Source: DATARH01 sp036278835 (GTDB lineage: Bacteria; Pseudomonadota; Alphaproteobacteria; ATCC43930; CGMCC-115725). From it: 16,969 nt of DNA. A model generated the notes under the pieces. The model saw nothing but the letters and a program-made list of their open reading frames with translations, was not told the origin of the DNA and ran no database searches. The position numbers were made by a program, and so were the translations under genes. Where the stretch lies: positions 1-16,969 of the forward strand of contig DASUKH010000032.1 in assembly GCA_036278835.1 (NCBI GenBank), in the 5' to 3' direction. This document shows, piece after piece, positions 1 to 7,459 of the stretch. The stretch's first letter is position 1, and every line of letters starts with the position of its first letter.

Positions 1-669
1 CGGGTCGTCGATACCAACGATCGCCGCCGCCGCCGCACCCTGGCGCGCGAAGATTCGCCTTTTTGCCGCGATATACCCCGCCATGTCGCCGTGACGGTCG
101 AGGTGGTCCGGCGTGATGTTGAGCAGGACCGCGATCTCGAAGGCGAGATCGCCGATCAGTTCGAGCTGGAACGAGCTGGCTTCGAGCACATACGTGCCGC
201 CGGCACCGAGCGGCGCCAATGACAGGGCCGGGGTTCCGAGATTGCCGCCGATCTCGACCCGCTGCCCGGCGGCCGCCAGGATGTGACCGATCAGCGCCGT
301 CGTGGTCGATTTGCCGTTGGTGCCGGTGATCCCGATATAGCGCGAAGCGGGCTCGGCGCGGCCGAGCAGGTCGATGTCGCCGATGATCGGCACGCCGGCG
401 TCTCGGGCGGCGCGGGCGGCCGGATGCGGCGCCGGGAAGCTGTGCGGAATGCCCGGCGACAGCACCAGCCCGGCGATTTCCGACCACCGCAGGGCGGCGG
501 GGTCTTGCAGCGGGATGGCGCCGGCGAATTTCTCGCGCAACTTCGCATTATCGTCCCAGGCCAGCACCTCGGCGCCGCCCGCCAGCAGGGAATGGGCCGC
601 CGCCTCCCCCGAGCGCGCCAGCCCGAGCACCGCGACCCGCTTCCCGGCATAGGCGCCGCAAACGATCAT
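1..669 (-). CDS. murD: UDP-N-acetylmuramoylalanine--D-glutamate ligase MurD, N-terminal part (cut by window edge)
   Basis: Adds D-glutamate to UDP-MurNAc-L-Ala in the cytoplasm, the second amino-acid step of peptidoglycan precursor synthesis. Translating the minus strand from the ATG at 669 gives 223 open residues up to the left edge; the gene has no stop in the window. Visible are an N-terminal Rossmann-like segment (RVAVLGLARSG, residues 11-21), the Mur ligase ATP loop GITGTNGKSTTT (113-124), EASSFQLE (163-170) and NITPDHLDRHG (184-194), which together are typical of MurD rather than MurC, E or F. The start lies 5 bases after the mraY stop, so it is very likely co-transcribed and probably translationally coupled. 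The C-terminal domain is outside the window. Confidence 0.96.
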   Translation of the reverse strand, partial: MIVCGAYAGKRVAVLGLARSGEAAAHSLLAGGAEVLAWDDNAKLREKFAGAIPLQDPAALRWSEIAGLVLSPGIPHSFPAPHPAARAARDAGVPIIGDIDLLGRAEPASRYIGITGTNGKSTTTALIGHILAAAGQRVEIGGNLGTPALSLAPLGAGGTYVLEASSFQLELIGDLAFEIAVLLNITPDHLDRHGDMAGYIAAKRRIFARQGAAAAAIVGIDDP

Positions 670-674
670 CGCCG

Positions 675-1763
675 TTACCGCAGCTTCAAAGTCGCCAGCC
701 CGGCAATCGCCAGGATCAGGGCGATAATCCAGAATCGGATCACGATGGTCGGCTCCTCCCACCCGAGCTGCTCGAAATGGTGATGCAGGGGCGCCATGCG
801 AAACACCCGTCGGCCGGTCATCTTGAAGCTTACGACCTGAACGATGACCGACACCGCTTCGAGCACGAACAGCCCACCGATGATCGCCAGCACCAGCTCG
901 TGCTTGGTGACGATGCTGATCGTGCCGAGTGCTGCGCCGATCGACAGCGACCCGGTGTCGCCCATGAAGACGCTGGCCGGCGGCGCATTGAACCACAGGA
1001 AGCCGAGGCTCGACCCGACCATCGCGCCGCAAAACACGGTCAGCTCATCCGCGCCGGCGACGTGATGCAATTGCAGATAGTTGGCGAAGACCGCGTTGCC
1101 GACGAGATAGGCGATAAAGGCGAAGCAGCCGGCGGCGATCATCGACGGCCCGATCGCCAGCCCGTCGAGCCCGTCGGTCAGGTTGACCGCGTTCGATGCG
1201 CCGATAATGACGACGACGCCGAACGGCAAAAAGAACCAGCCGAGGTTGACCAGCACATTCTTGAAAAACGGCACCGCGATCGTATTGGCGAGCGGCTCTC
1301 GCATGATCAGGGCAAGCGCAATACAGGCGACGGCGGCGATCGCGATTTCGATCAGCAGCCGCGCACGACCCGACACACCGCGATGCGAGCGCCGCGTCAG
1401 CTTGCGATAATCGTCGAGAAACCCGATCAGCCCGAAACTGATGGTGACCGCCAGGGTCAGCCAGACATACGGGTTGGCCAGGTCCGCCCACAGCACGGTC
1501 GAGGCGGTCAGCGCCAGCAGGATCAGGAAGCCGCCCATCGTCGGCGTGCCCTTTTTGCGCAAGAGATGTCCTTGCGGGCCGTCGGCGCGGATCGGCTGGC
1601 CATCGCCCTGATGCGCTTTCAACCAGGCAATGATGTAGGGGCCGAAGACGAAACTGATCAGCAATGCCGTGACAACCGCCCCTCCGGAACGGAATGTGAT
1701 GTACCGGAACAGGTTGAACGGATGAAACCGATCGGCGAGCGGGTAGAGCAACAGATAGAGCAT
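675..1763 (-). CDS. mraY: Phospho-N-acetylmuramoyl-pentapeptide transferase MraY
   Basis: Integral membrane enzyme that transfers phospho-MurNAc-pentapeptide from UDP to undecaprenyl phosphate, making lipid I on the inner face of the cytoplasmic membrane. The 362 residues match the usual family length and form about ten hydrophobic segments. Family signatures are present: GTPTMGG (72-78), the catalytic Asp pair in FLDDYRK (115-121), SNAVNLTDGLDGLA (190-203), FMGDTGSL (266-273) and APLHHHFE (324-331). The ATG start gives the expected MLYLLLYPL N-terminus; no strong Shine-Dalgarno precedes it. Unusually, the gene upstream is murE rather than murF. A possible weak minus-strand promoter lies in the 107-base gap (TTGTTC, 17-base spacer, TATCCC), but this is a poor match and only suggestive. 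Confidence 0.98.
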   Translation of the reverse strand: MLYLLLYPLADRFHPFNLFRYITFRSGGAVVTALLISFVFGPYIIAWLKAHQGDGQPIRADGPQGHLLRKKGTPTMGGFLILLALTASTVLWADLANPYVWLTLAVTISFGLIGFLDDYRKLTRRSHRGVSGRARLLIEIAIAAVACIALALIMREPLANTIAVPFFKNVLVNLGWFFLPFGVVVIIGASNAVNLTDGLDGLAIGPSMIAAGCFAFIAYLVGNAVFANYLQLHHVAGADELTVFCGAMVGSSLGFLWFNAPPASVFMGDTGSLSIGAALGTISIVTKHELVLAIIGGLFVLEAVSVIVQVVSFKMTGRRVFRMAPLHHHFEQLGWEEPTIVIRFWIIALILAIAGLATLKLR

Positions 1764-1778
1764 GCGGTCATGTTTTCG

Positions 1779-1874
1779 TCACGGCGGGCACGGCCGCTCG
1801 ATCACATGGCCGATCGAACGGAACCCTAGGGATAGCCGCAACGGAGTAGGGGAACAACCGCCGTGATCGATCAT
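1779..1874 (-). other. 31-codon ORF coupled to the murE stop, at the place murF should occupy
   Basis: The murE stop is embedded in ATGA, so an ATG at 1874 opens a 31-residue frame (MIDHGGCSPTP...) ending at a TGA at 1779, 15 bases before the mraY start. The position and overlap are what a murF start would show in a normal dcw cluster. The translated sequence has no MurF feature that I recognise, and it is too short to judge. It may be an untranslated scar of a murF loss, a short leader that carries ribosomes toward mraY, or chance. Confidence 0.2.
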
Positions 1875-3352
1875 CCCCGCCCCGTCGCCCCCAGCACCTC
1901 GCGCGCCGCCACGGCATCATCGAACGGTACCACCCGGCTCCCGACAATCTGGCCGCTCTCGTGCCCCTTGCCGGCGATGACCAGGGCGTCGCCTGCCCGC
2001 AATTCGCCAATCGCGGCGGCGATCGCCGCGCGGCGGTCGCCGATTTCGACGGCTCCCGGGGCGGCGGCGAGGATGGCGCGGCGAATCGCGGCCGGGTCCT
2101 CGCTGCGCGGATTGTCATCGGTGACGTAAACCCGGTCGGCCCGCGCCTCGGCGATCCGGCCCATTTGCGGGCGCTTGCCGCGGTCGCGGTCGCCGCCGGC
2201 ACCGAACACGACCAAGAGCCGCCCGGCGGTATGGGGGCGCAGCGCGTCGAGCACCGTCGCCAGCGCGTCGGGCGTGTGGGCATAATCGACAAAAACCAGC
2301 GCACCGGCCGCCGGCCGCCCCACCAGCTCCAGCCGCCCCGGCACGCCGGGCAATTCCCGAAGTGCGGCGAACCCCGCCTCGGGCGGCGTGCCGGTGGCCA
2401 CCGCGAGCCCCAGCGCGGCCAGCGCGTTCATCGCCTGAAAGGCGCCGACCAGCGGCAGCTCGACGGAATGCGTGGAACCGAATGCCTCGATCGTTAGAAG
2501 CTGCCCGAACGGGCGCGGCTCGCGCCGGGCAAGATGCAGGTCGCACCCGGCGGCAGCCCCATACCCGATCACCCGCTGGGCACGCCCCCGGCACAGCGCG
2601 GCAAGGCGCGCGAATTCGGGGCTGTCGGCGTTGAGGATTGCGGCGCCGCCCGCCGGCAGCAATTCCGTAAACAGCCGCTCTTTGGCCGCCCGGTACGATT
2701 CCATGTCGCCGTGGTAATCGAGATGATCGCGAGTGAGGTTGGTGAACGCCGCCGCCGCGAGCCGCACGCCGTCGAGCCGGCGCTGCGCCAGCCCGTGACT
2801 CGACGCTTCGAGCGCGACATGCAAGATGCCGGCATCGGCCAGCGCGGCGAGATCGCGATGCAGCCCGACCGGATCGGGGGTCGTCAGCGCGCCGGGCCGC
2901 CGACCCTCGGGCGAGACCAGCCCCAGCGTCCCGAGACTGGCGGCGGGACAGCCGGCGGCGGTCCAGATTTCGCGGGTGAAATGGGCGACCGAGGTCTTGC
3001 CGTTGGTGCCGGTGACGGCGGCGATCGTGTGCGGCTGGCGCCCGTAGAACCGTGCGGCGAGCAGCGCAAGCCGGCGCTGCGGGTCGGGATCGACGAGGAT
3101 CGTGACCCGTTCGCGCGCGGCCTTGTCGAGAGCCAGTGCCGCGGGATCGTCGGTCAGGATCGCCACCGCGCCGTGCGCCACCGCCGCGCCGGCGAAGGCC
3201 CGCCCATCAAGCGCCGCGCCACGCAGGGCGGCAAACAGGAAGCCGGGGCGCACCTGCCGCGAATCGGCGGTGATGCCGAGAATATCCCGCTCGATGTGCG
3301 TGGCAGCGGCGGTGCCGGCGAGGTCGGGGCCGGTCAGCTCAGTAATTTTCAA
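1871..3352 (-). CDS. murE: UDP-N-acetylmuramoyl-L-alanyl-D-glutamate--2,6-diaminopimelate ligase MurE
   Basis: Cytoplasmic Mur ligase that adds the third amino acid of the stem peptide. It has 493 residues, a normal length. Landmarks are TADSRQVRPG (28-37) in the UDP-binding domain, the ATP loop AVTGTNGKTS (112-121), LEASSHGL (181-188), NLTRDHLDYHG (205-215), FVDYAHTPDAL (354-364), GAGGDRDRGKRP (385-396) and DNPRSEDP (413-420). The DNPR motif is known from meso-diaminopimelate-adding MurE enzymes, so the substrate is predicted to be meso-DAP, giving Gram-negative A1-gamma type peptidoglycan. The best start is a TTG at 3352, which overlaps the end of ftsI by 14 bases; no ATG is available near the expected N-terminus. 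The AAGAAGG just upstream sits very close to that TTG. Coupled translation with ftsI is likely. Confidence 0.97.
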   Translation of the reverse strand: MKITELTGPDLAGTAAATHIERDILGITADSRQVRPGFLFAALRGAALDGRAFAGAAVAHGAVAILTDDPAALALDKAARERVTILVDPDPQRRLALLAARFYGRQPHTIAAVTGTNGKTSVAHFTREIWTAAGCPAASLGTLGLVSPEGRRPGALTTPDPVGLHRDLAALADAGILHVALEASSHGLAQRRLDGVRLAAAAFTNLTRDHLDYHGDMESYRAAKERLFTELLPAGGAAILNADSPEFARLAALCRGRAQRVIGYGAAAGCDLHLARREPRPFGQLLTIEAFGSTHSVELPLVGAFQAMNALAALGLAVATGTPPEAGFAALRELPGVPGRLELVGRPAAGALVFVDYAHTPDALATVLDALRPHTAGRLLVVFGAGGDRDRGKRPQMGRIAEARADRVYVTDDNPRSEDPAAIRRAILAAAPGAVEIGDRRAAIAAAIGELRAGDALVIAGKGHESGQIVGSRVVPFDDAVAAREVLGATGRG

Positions 3353-5117
3353 CCTTCTTGCCTTGCAGGCTCTTTAGCGTCATCGCCTGAACGATCGCCG
3401 GCGAGTTTTCGTCAACCGGCGGCACCCCTAAAATCGGCGCGATGCGCTGAACGATCCGCCCGGTCATCGGCACGACGGTCCAGCCGGCCGTGGCATAGCC
3501 GTGGCTCGCCTTGTTGCCGTGCGGCTCGTCGACCATGGTCAGCACGAGATAACGCGGGTCGTTCATCGGGAACGCCCCGACAAAATCCGATCGCAACTTA
3601 TGCTGTTCGTAATGGCCGTGCTGGTTTTTTTCGGCGGTGCCGGTCTTGCCGCCGATGACATAGCCCGGCACCTCGGCAAACCGGGCGGTGCCATGCTCGA
3701 CGACGAGGCGCATCAGCTTCCTCATCTCGTCCGAAGTCCTCTGCGAAATCACCCGCGTGCCGGCCGGCACCTGATCGGGCGCCAGCTTCAGCAGCGACGG
3801 CGGCCGCAAAATGCCGCCGTTGACAATCGCGGACACCGCGACCGCGACGTGCAGCGGGCTGACTGCGATACCATGCCCGTAGGCGATGGTGATGACGTTG
3901 GCCTCGCGCCAATGGCTCGGGAATTGCGGGGTTGCCAGTTCATCGAAATTGATCGGCACCGGCTTCAACAACCCGAGTTTCGCCAGAAAGGCCCGCTGCC
4001 GGTCGCCGCCTGCCTCCAGCGCCATCCGTGCCGAACCCAGATTCGACGAATACATGAACACTTCAGGGACGCTGAGCATCCGGTGCTTGCCGTGGTAGTC
4101 GGTGATCGTAAAACGGCCGATGTGAATCGGATGAATCGCGTCGTACATTTTCGTCAACGTGGCGGTGCCCGCGTCGAGCGTCATCGCCGTGTTAAAGATT
4201 TTGAAGGCCGACCCGAATTCATAATCGCCCAGGGTGACCTTATCGAACAACCGCGCCTTCGCTTCGGCCGGCGGCAGACGGTGATCGAAGCGGCCGGGGT
4301 GGTTCGGGTCGAAATCGGGCAACGAGACCATAGCGACGATCTCACCAGTGCGCACATTCATTATAATGCCGGCGGCGCCCTTGGCCGTGAAGTCGCTGAT
4401 GACCTTCTGCAATTCTTCGCGCAAGACGAATTGCACGCGGGTGTCGATCGACAGCTGAACCGGCTCGCGCGACTGGCGGATTCTTTTATCGAGCGCGCGT
4501 TCGATCCCGGCCAGCCCGTTATTGTCGATGCTGCAAAAACCGACGACATGCGCCGTGAGATTGCCGAACGGGTAAACCCGGCGCTCCTCCTGCTGGAATT
4601 GCAGCCCCGGAATGCCGAGCCGATTGATCTCGTATTGCTGGCGCGGCGTCAGGCGGCGCTTGATCCAGACAAAACTCTTCTCCGAGGTCAGCTTGGCGCG
4701 AAGCTCGGCGGGGTTGAGGTCGGGCAGTACCGAGGTGATCTCGCGAACCGCCTTGTCCGCATCGATGACCTGCCGCGGGTCGGCGTACAGCGAGGGGGTG
4801 TTGAGGTTGGTCGCCAGCAGCTCGCCGTTGCGATCGGTGATGTCGGCGCGAACCGGCAGCGGCAGCACAGCCGGATGCAGGCCCGGTAGGCGCAGCTCGG
4901 CCGCCGCCCCCGGCAGCAGCACGACATCGACGAGCCGCAATGCGATCACCAGAAACACGACCACGAAAACCGCCGCGGCGGCCAGCATGCGATTTCGGCA
5001 GATTTCGAGCGCAGTCGCGGCACGCTCGTCGGCCACGACCGGCGCGCATAGCGGCGGCGGCCTGAAATGCCGCGGCCGGCAGGGGTTGGGGTCGATCCGC
5101 TGGGCCGACAGCATCAC
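3339..5117 (-). CDS. ftsI: Division-specific peptidoglycan D,D-transpeptidase FtsI (PBP3)
   Basis: Cross-links septal peptidoglycan in the periplasm as part of the divisome with FtsW and FtsQLB. The 592-residue product has a cytoplasmic tail of about 45 residues, one membrane anchor (about 46-68), a PBP dimerisation domain (about 85-240) and a class B transpeptidase domain. The three active-site motifs are intact: SAFK with the catalytic Ser303, SSN (357-359) and KTGT (491-494). The frame opens with GTG at 5117 followed directly by ATG at 5114. The GTG overlaps the upstream stop as GTGA and the ATG as TGATG, so either gives coupling. The C-terminus overlaps the TTG start of murE. Length and motifs are normal for the family. 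Confidence 0.97.
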   Translation of the reverse strand: MMLSAQRIDPNPCRPRHFRPPPLCAPVVADERAATALEICRNRMLAAAAVFVVVFLVIALRLVDVVLLPGAAAELRLPGLHPAVLPLPVRADITDRNGELLATNLNTPSLYADPRQVIDADKAVREITSVLPDLNPAELRAKLTSEKSFVWIKRRLTPRQQYEINRLGIPGLQFQQEERRVYPFGNLTAHVVGFCSIDNNGLAGIERALDKRIRQSREPVQLSIDTRVQFVLREELQKVISDFTAKGAAGIIMNVRTGEIVAMVSLPDFDPNHPGRFDHRLPPAEAKARLFDKVTLGDYEFGSAFKIFNTAMTLDAGTATLTKMYDAIHPIHIGRFTITDYHGKHRMLSVPEVFMYSSNLGSARMALEAGGDRQRAFLAKLGLLKPVPINFDELATPQFPSHWREANVITIAYGHGIAVSPLHVAVAVSAIVNGGILRPPSLLKLAPDQVPAGTRVISQRTSDEMRKLMRLVVEHGTARFAEVPGYVIGGKTGTAEKNQHGHYEQHKLRSDFVGAFPMNDPRYLVLTMVDEPHGNKASHGYATAGWTVVPMTGRIVQRIAPILGVPPVDENSPAIVQAMTLKSLQGKKVENY

Positions 5118-5836
5118 GGCTTGCCGGCAACGCGGGCGATCAGGGCGGACAGCGAGCGCGGCGGCGGGCTGACCTTCGCCAGACGGAGCGGCGGTTGCGG
5201 CGGCGCGGCGGCGATCGGAGCCGCCGACGCGGTGGCGGGCTCGATCAGCGTCAGCAGGGCGTCGAGCGGCGAATGCGATGCCGCATGCGCGGTCTGCGGG
5301 GCCGCACCCTGCGGCGCACCGGCCGGATTCGGCGCCTCAAGCCCATTCGCCTCGACCTGCGCGATCAGCGCATCGAGCGGGTCGACCGTCGCCGCGGATG
5401 CGGCGGCGGCCGGCGGCGTGGCGGGCGGGTTTGCTGCTGTCACAATCGCCACCGGAGCGGGCGCTCTGGGCATCGCAGCGGCGGGGATCGGCGGGGCCGG
5501 CGCGAGCGCGGCGGCGGACGCCACCATCCTCTCCGGCATAACGGGCGGCACGGTGGGGGCGCGGAATGCGATCTGATCGATCCGCCCCTCCAATTGATGC
5601 GGGGTGACCGGCACGAGGCCGAGGAAGCGCCGGTTGAGGTCGGCCAGACGCTCCGGCTTGTTGAGGTATGCCCATTCCGCGGTGAGGACGCGGATCTCCT
5701 GCTGTTCGGCGATCGTCTGCTTGCGCACCCGGTAGAGCTGCTCCTCGATGCCCTGCACCGCGTATTTGACCATGAACGTGGTAAACCCGCTCGCCAGGAC
5801 GAGCAGGACCCAGAAGGCGGCGGCGAGCCTCGTCAT
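5114..5836 (-). CDS. ftsL: FtsL-like cell division protein with long Ala/Pro-rich C-terminal extension
   Basis: Single-pass bitopic protein between rsmH and ftsI, the standard place of ftsL, whose product forms the FtsQLB divisome complex. Residues 5-22 are a membrane segment, 25-55 look like a coiled coil, and AEWAYLNKPERLADLNRRFL (53-72) matches the conserved helix-and-hinge region of alphaproteobacterial FtsL. Typical FtsL proteins are about 90-130 residues; this one has 240. The extra 140 or so residues are Ala/Pro-rich and contain three spaced copies of a short motif: PLDALIAQVE (153-162), PLDALLTLIE (190-199) and RSLSALIARV (227-236). Start and stop overlap the neighbours by 4 bases each. 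The division role comes from position and the N-terminal half; the tail's function is unknown. Confidence 0.85.
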   Translation of the reverse strand: MTRLAAAFWVLLVLASGFTTFMVKYAVQGIEEQLYRVRKQTIAEQQEIRVLTAEWAYLNKPERLADLNRRFLGLVPVTPHQLEGRIDQIAFRAPTVPPVMPERMVASAAALAPAPPIPAAAMPRAPAPVAIVTAANPPATPPAAAASAATVDPLDALIAQVEANGLEAPNPAGAPQGAAPQTAHAASHSPLDALLTLIEPATASAAPIAAAPPQPPLRLAKVSPPPRSLSALIARVAGKP

Positions 5837-6840
5837 GGCGCTCCTCCGGCGAATCGGGATGATGATGCCGCGGCCGCCGGCCAGGGCGGCGCGGCGGTGC
5901 GTTCGGCCGCACGCAGGCGGGCGGAACGGGCGCGCGGGTTGCGCGCGATCTCGTCGGCCTCGGGCCGGATCGCGCGGCGGCCGATCAGGCGAAAGCTCGG
6001 CGGCAGGGCAGCCCGTGCCGGCGGGGCATGGCGCGATACCGCCGCGGCGCCGCTGCGCTGCCGCAGGAAGCGCTTGACCGGCGCGTCCTCGAGGGAATGG
6101 AACGAGACGACGGCGAGCCGTCCCCCCGGCATCAGCACCCGCTCGGCGCCGCGCAGCCCGCGATCCAATTCGCCGAGTTCGTCGTTAACGACGATTCGCA
6201 GGGCCTGAAAGGTACGGGTGGCCGGGTCGAGGCCCGGCTCGCGGGTCGGCACCGCGCCCCGCACGATGTCGGCCAGCTCGCGGGTGCGGCGGATCGGCCC
6301 CCGCGCGCGTGCGGCAACGATCGCGCGGGCAACGCGGCGGGCGAAGCGTTCCCCGCCCAGCGTAAGAATCGCCTCGGCCAGTTCCTCTTCGCTCAGCCGC
6401 GCAACGAGATCGGCGGCGCTCTCGCCGCCCTCCCCCATGCGCATGTCGAGCGGACCGTCATGGCGGAACGAAAAGCCGCGCGCGGCTTCATCGAGCTGCA
6501 TCGAGGACACGCCGAGATCGAGCGCCACCCCGGCAACCGGCCCGGGCATCGCGGTGCCGGCCAGCCGCTCCATATCGCCGAAACGGCCCTCGACCACCGT
6601 CAGCCGACCCGCATAACGGGCGGCGAGGGCGGCGCCGCGGCGCACCGATTCGGGGTCGCGGTCGATGCCGAGAACCCGGCAGCGCGCCGCCTCCAGCAAC
6701 CCCGCGCTGTAGCCGCCGAGGCCGAACGTGCCGTCGATGTAGAGCGCGTCGTCGCGCGGCTGCAATGCCGTCAGCACCGCGCCAAGGAGGACCGGGACGT
6801 GCGTTGCGCCGGCCGGCATCTCGCCGTCTCCTCCGGTCAT
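5833..6840 (-). CDS. rsmH: 16S rRNA (cytosine-1402 N4)-methyltransferase RsmH (MraW)
   Basis: SAM-dependent methyltransferase that modifies C1402 in the decoding centre of 16S rRNA. The 335 residues show the family order: HVPVLL (14-19), SAM-binding DGTFGLGGYS (36-45) and GIDRDP (58-63), DLGVSSMQLD (108-117), RGFSFRHDGPLDMRM (121-135), TRTFQALRIVVNDEL (208-222), SFHSLEDAPVK (246-256) and the C-terminal NPRARSARLRAAER (301-314). The ATG at 6840 overlaps the mraZ stop by 4 bases (ATGA), and the stop overlaps the ftsL start the same way. Being second in the dcw operon directly after mraZ is the textbook arrangement. In E. coli, MraZ and RsmH overproduction have opposing effects, which fits their coupling. 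Confidence 0.98.
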   Translation of the reverse strand: MTGGDGEMPAGATHVPVLLGAVLTALQPRDDALYIDGTFGLGGYSAGLLEAARCRVLGIDRDPESVRRGAALAARYAGRLTVVEGRFGDMERLAGTAMPGPVAGVALDLGVSSMQLDEAARGFSFRHDGPLDMRMGEGGESAADLVARLSEEELAEAILTLGGERFARRVARAIVAARARGPIRRTRELADIVRGAVPTREPGLDPATRTFQALRIVVNDELGELDRGLRGAERVLMPGGRLAVVSFHSLEDAPVKRFLRQRSGAAAVSRHAPPARAALPPSFRLIGRRAIRPEADEIARNPRARSARLRAAERTAAPPWPAAAASSSRFAGGAP

Positions 6841-7307
6841 GCCGGCTGCCTAGCCGCCGGGCCGCGCGGCGGCAGGGTGGTGCCCTGGCGGCGGCTCCGC
6901 TCGCGCACCGCGGCACGGTGCTCCTTGTAGCGCGCCGGATCCCACAGCTCGAACATTGCGCCCCGCCCGACAAATTCGACATCGCCCGCGATCTGCGCGT
7001 GCTCTTTCAGCCAGTCCGGCAGGATTACGCGGCCCTCGCCGTCGATCGTCAGCGGATGCGAGTCGGCAAAGATTTGCGTGAGGTTCTCGTAGTCCTCGGA
7101 GAATTGTTCGAGAGTTTCGATCCGCTCCTGCATTTCCCGCATGCGGTCGCTGCCGGTGCATTCGACCGCCGGCAGTCTGACCGAAGGAAACGCGATTACC
7201 AAATTCGGTTGACGATTGGCGGCAAGAGTGGAGCGAAAGGTCGCCGGCACAGAAACTCGCCCCTTGCGGTCGACCTTGTTCACGTAAGTGGAAAGAAAAA
7301 GCTCCAC
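6837..7307 (-). CDS. mraZ: Transcriptional regulator MraZ
   Basis: DNA-binding regulator of the dcw operon, built of two SpoVT/AbrB-type domains that assemble into a ring. I place the start at the GTG at 7307 (156 residues). It gives the family-typical N-terminus MELFLSTYVNKVDRKGRVSVP and is preceded by GGGGGA with a 5-base gap. An upstream in-frame GTG at 7331 would add 8 residues (164 in total) and cannot be excluded. Domain 1 carries DRKGRVSVPATFR (13-25) and domain 2 carries DGEGRVILPDWLK (89-101), the paired signatures of the family. The C-terminal 20 or so residues are basic and Pro-rich. The operator and promoter just upstream imply that it controls its own operon. Confidence 0.96.
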   Translation of the reverse strand: MELFLSTYVNKVDRKGRVSVPATFRSTLAANRQPNLVIAFPSVRLPAVECTGSDRMREMQERIETLEQFSEDYENLTQIFADSHPLTIDGEGRVILPDWLKEHAQIAGDVEFVGRGAMFELWDPARYKEHRAAVRERSRRQGTTLPPRGPAARQPA

Positions 7308-7366
7308 TTCGTTCCCCCAACGCTCCCCCACAGGCGTCCGGCAAGGGGCGGGCCCGGTAACACCAT
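7280..7366 (-). other. Short upstream ORF in the mraZ leader, overlapping the mraZ start
   Basis: An ATG at 7366, 5 bases after a GGGGGGAA Shine-Dalgarno-like run, opens a 28-codon frame that ends at a TGA at 7280, inside mraZ and out of frame with it. Its ribosome site repeats almost exactly the one before the mraZ GTG (GGGGGAACGAA). It could be a leader peptide that tunes mraZ translation by reinitiation, or simply a chance frame in GC-rich DNA. No homologue is recognised. Confidence 0.25.
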
Positions 7367-7390
7367 CGAGTTCCCCCCAGAACGATGGTG
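7361..7390 (-). promoter_or_regulatory. Hairpin in the mraZ 5' leader
   Basis: CACCATCG (7361-7368) and CGATGGTG (7383-7390) form a perfect 8-base inverted repeat around a 14-base loop. In the transcript the loop holds the G-run that acts as ribosome site for the short upstream ORF, and the stem covers its ATG. It lies downstream of the predicted transcription start, so it would be present in the mRNA. No U-tract follows, so it is not a typical terminator. Confidence 0.5.
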
Positions 7391-7398
7391 CTCGCCCA

Positions 7399-7432
7399 TG
7401 GGTAGATATGGGATATCATGGGCGATCGTGGG
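7399..7432 (+). promoter_or_regulatory. MraZ operator: four TGGG direct repeats, period 10
   Basis: TGGG occurs at 7399, 7409, 7419 and 7429, each exactly 10 bases apart; three are preceded by A and the last by G. The known MraZ operator in E. coli is a set of TGGGN direct repeats with 5-base spacers, which is the same period. The array covers the stretch from just downstream of the mraZ -35 hexamer through the -10 region to about the start site, where a bound MraZ ring should block transcription. The TGGG repeats are on the plus strand, opposite to mraZ transcription. Autoregulation is inferred. Confidence 0.85.
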
Positions 7433-7459
7433 CCGTCAATGGAATTTTCAATAAAAAAT
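7411..7459 (-). promoter_or_regulatory. Promoter of the mraZ/dcw operon with AT-rich upstream element
   Basis: On the minus strand TTGACG (7434-7439) is a good -35 hexamer. The -10 is less clear: GATATC (7412-7417, spacer 16) or ATATCC (7411-7416, spacer 17). Directly upstream of the -35 is an AT-rich run (7440-7459) resembling an UP element, which stands out in this GC-rich sequence. The predicted start near 7404 gives a leader of roughly 100 bases before the mraZ GTG. The MraZ repeats overlap the core promoter. Confidence 0.7.

Noticed and set aside
777..1829. 350-codon plus-strand frame opposite mraY
   Set aside because: Antisense shadow in GC-rich DNA; the opposite strand encodes an unmistakable MraY, and this translation is charged low-complexity without any family signal.
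1779..1874. 31-codon frame as a true murF remnant
   Set aside because: Position fits, but no residue pattern typical of MurF N-termini can be recognised, so homology is not claimed.
3501..4889. 462-codon plus-strand frame opposite ftsI
   Set aside because: Antisense shadow of ftsI; no ribosome site or recognisable domain, composition rich in Arg, His and Asp.
5195..6930. Long plus-strand frames opposite ftsL and rsmH
   Set aside because: Arg/Gly-rich shadows of well-supported minus-strand genes.
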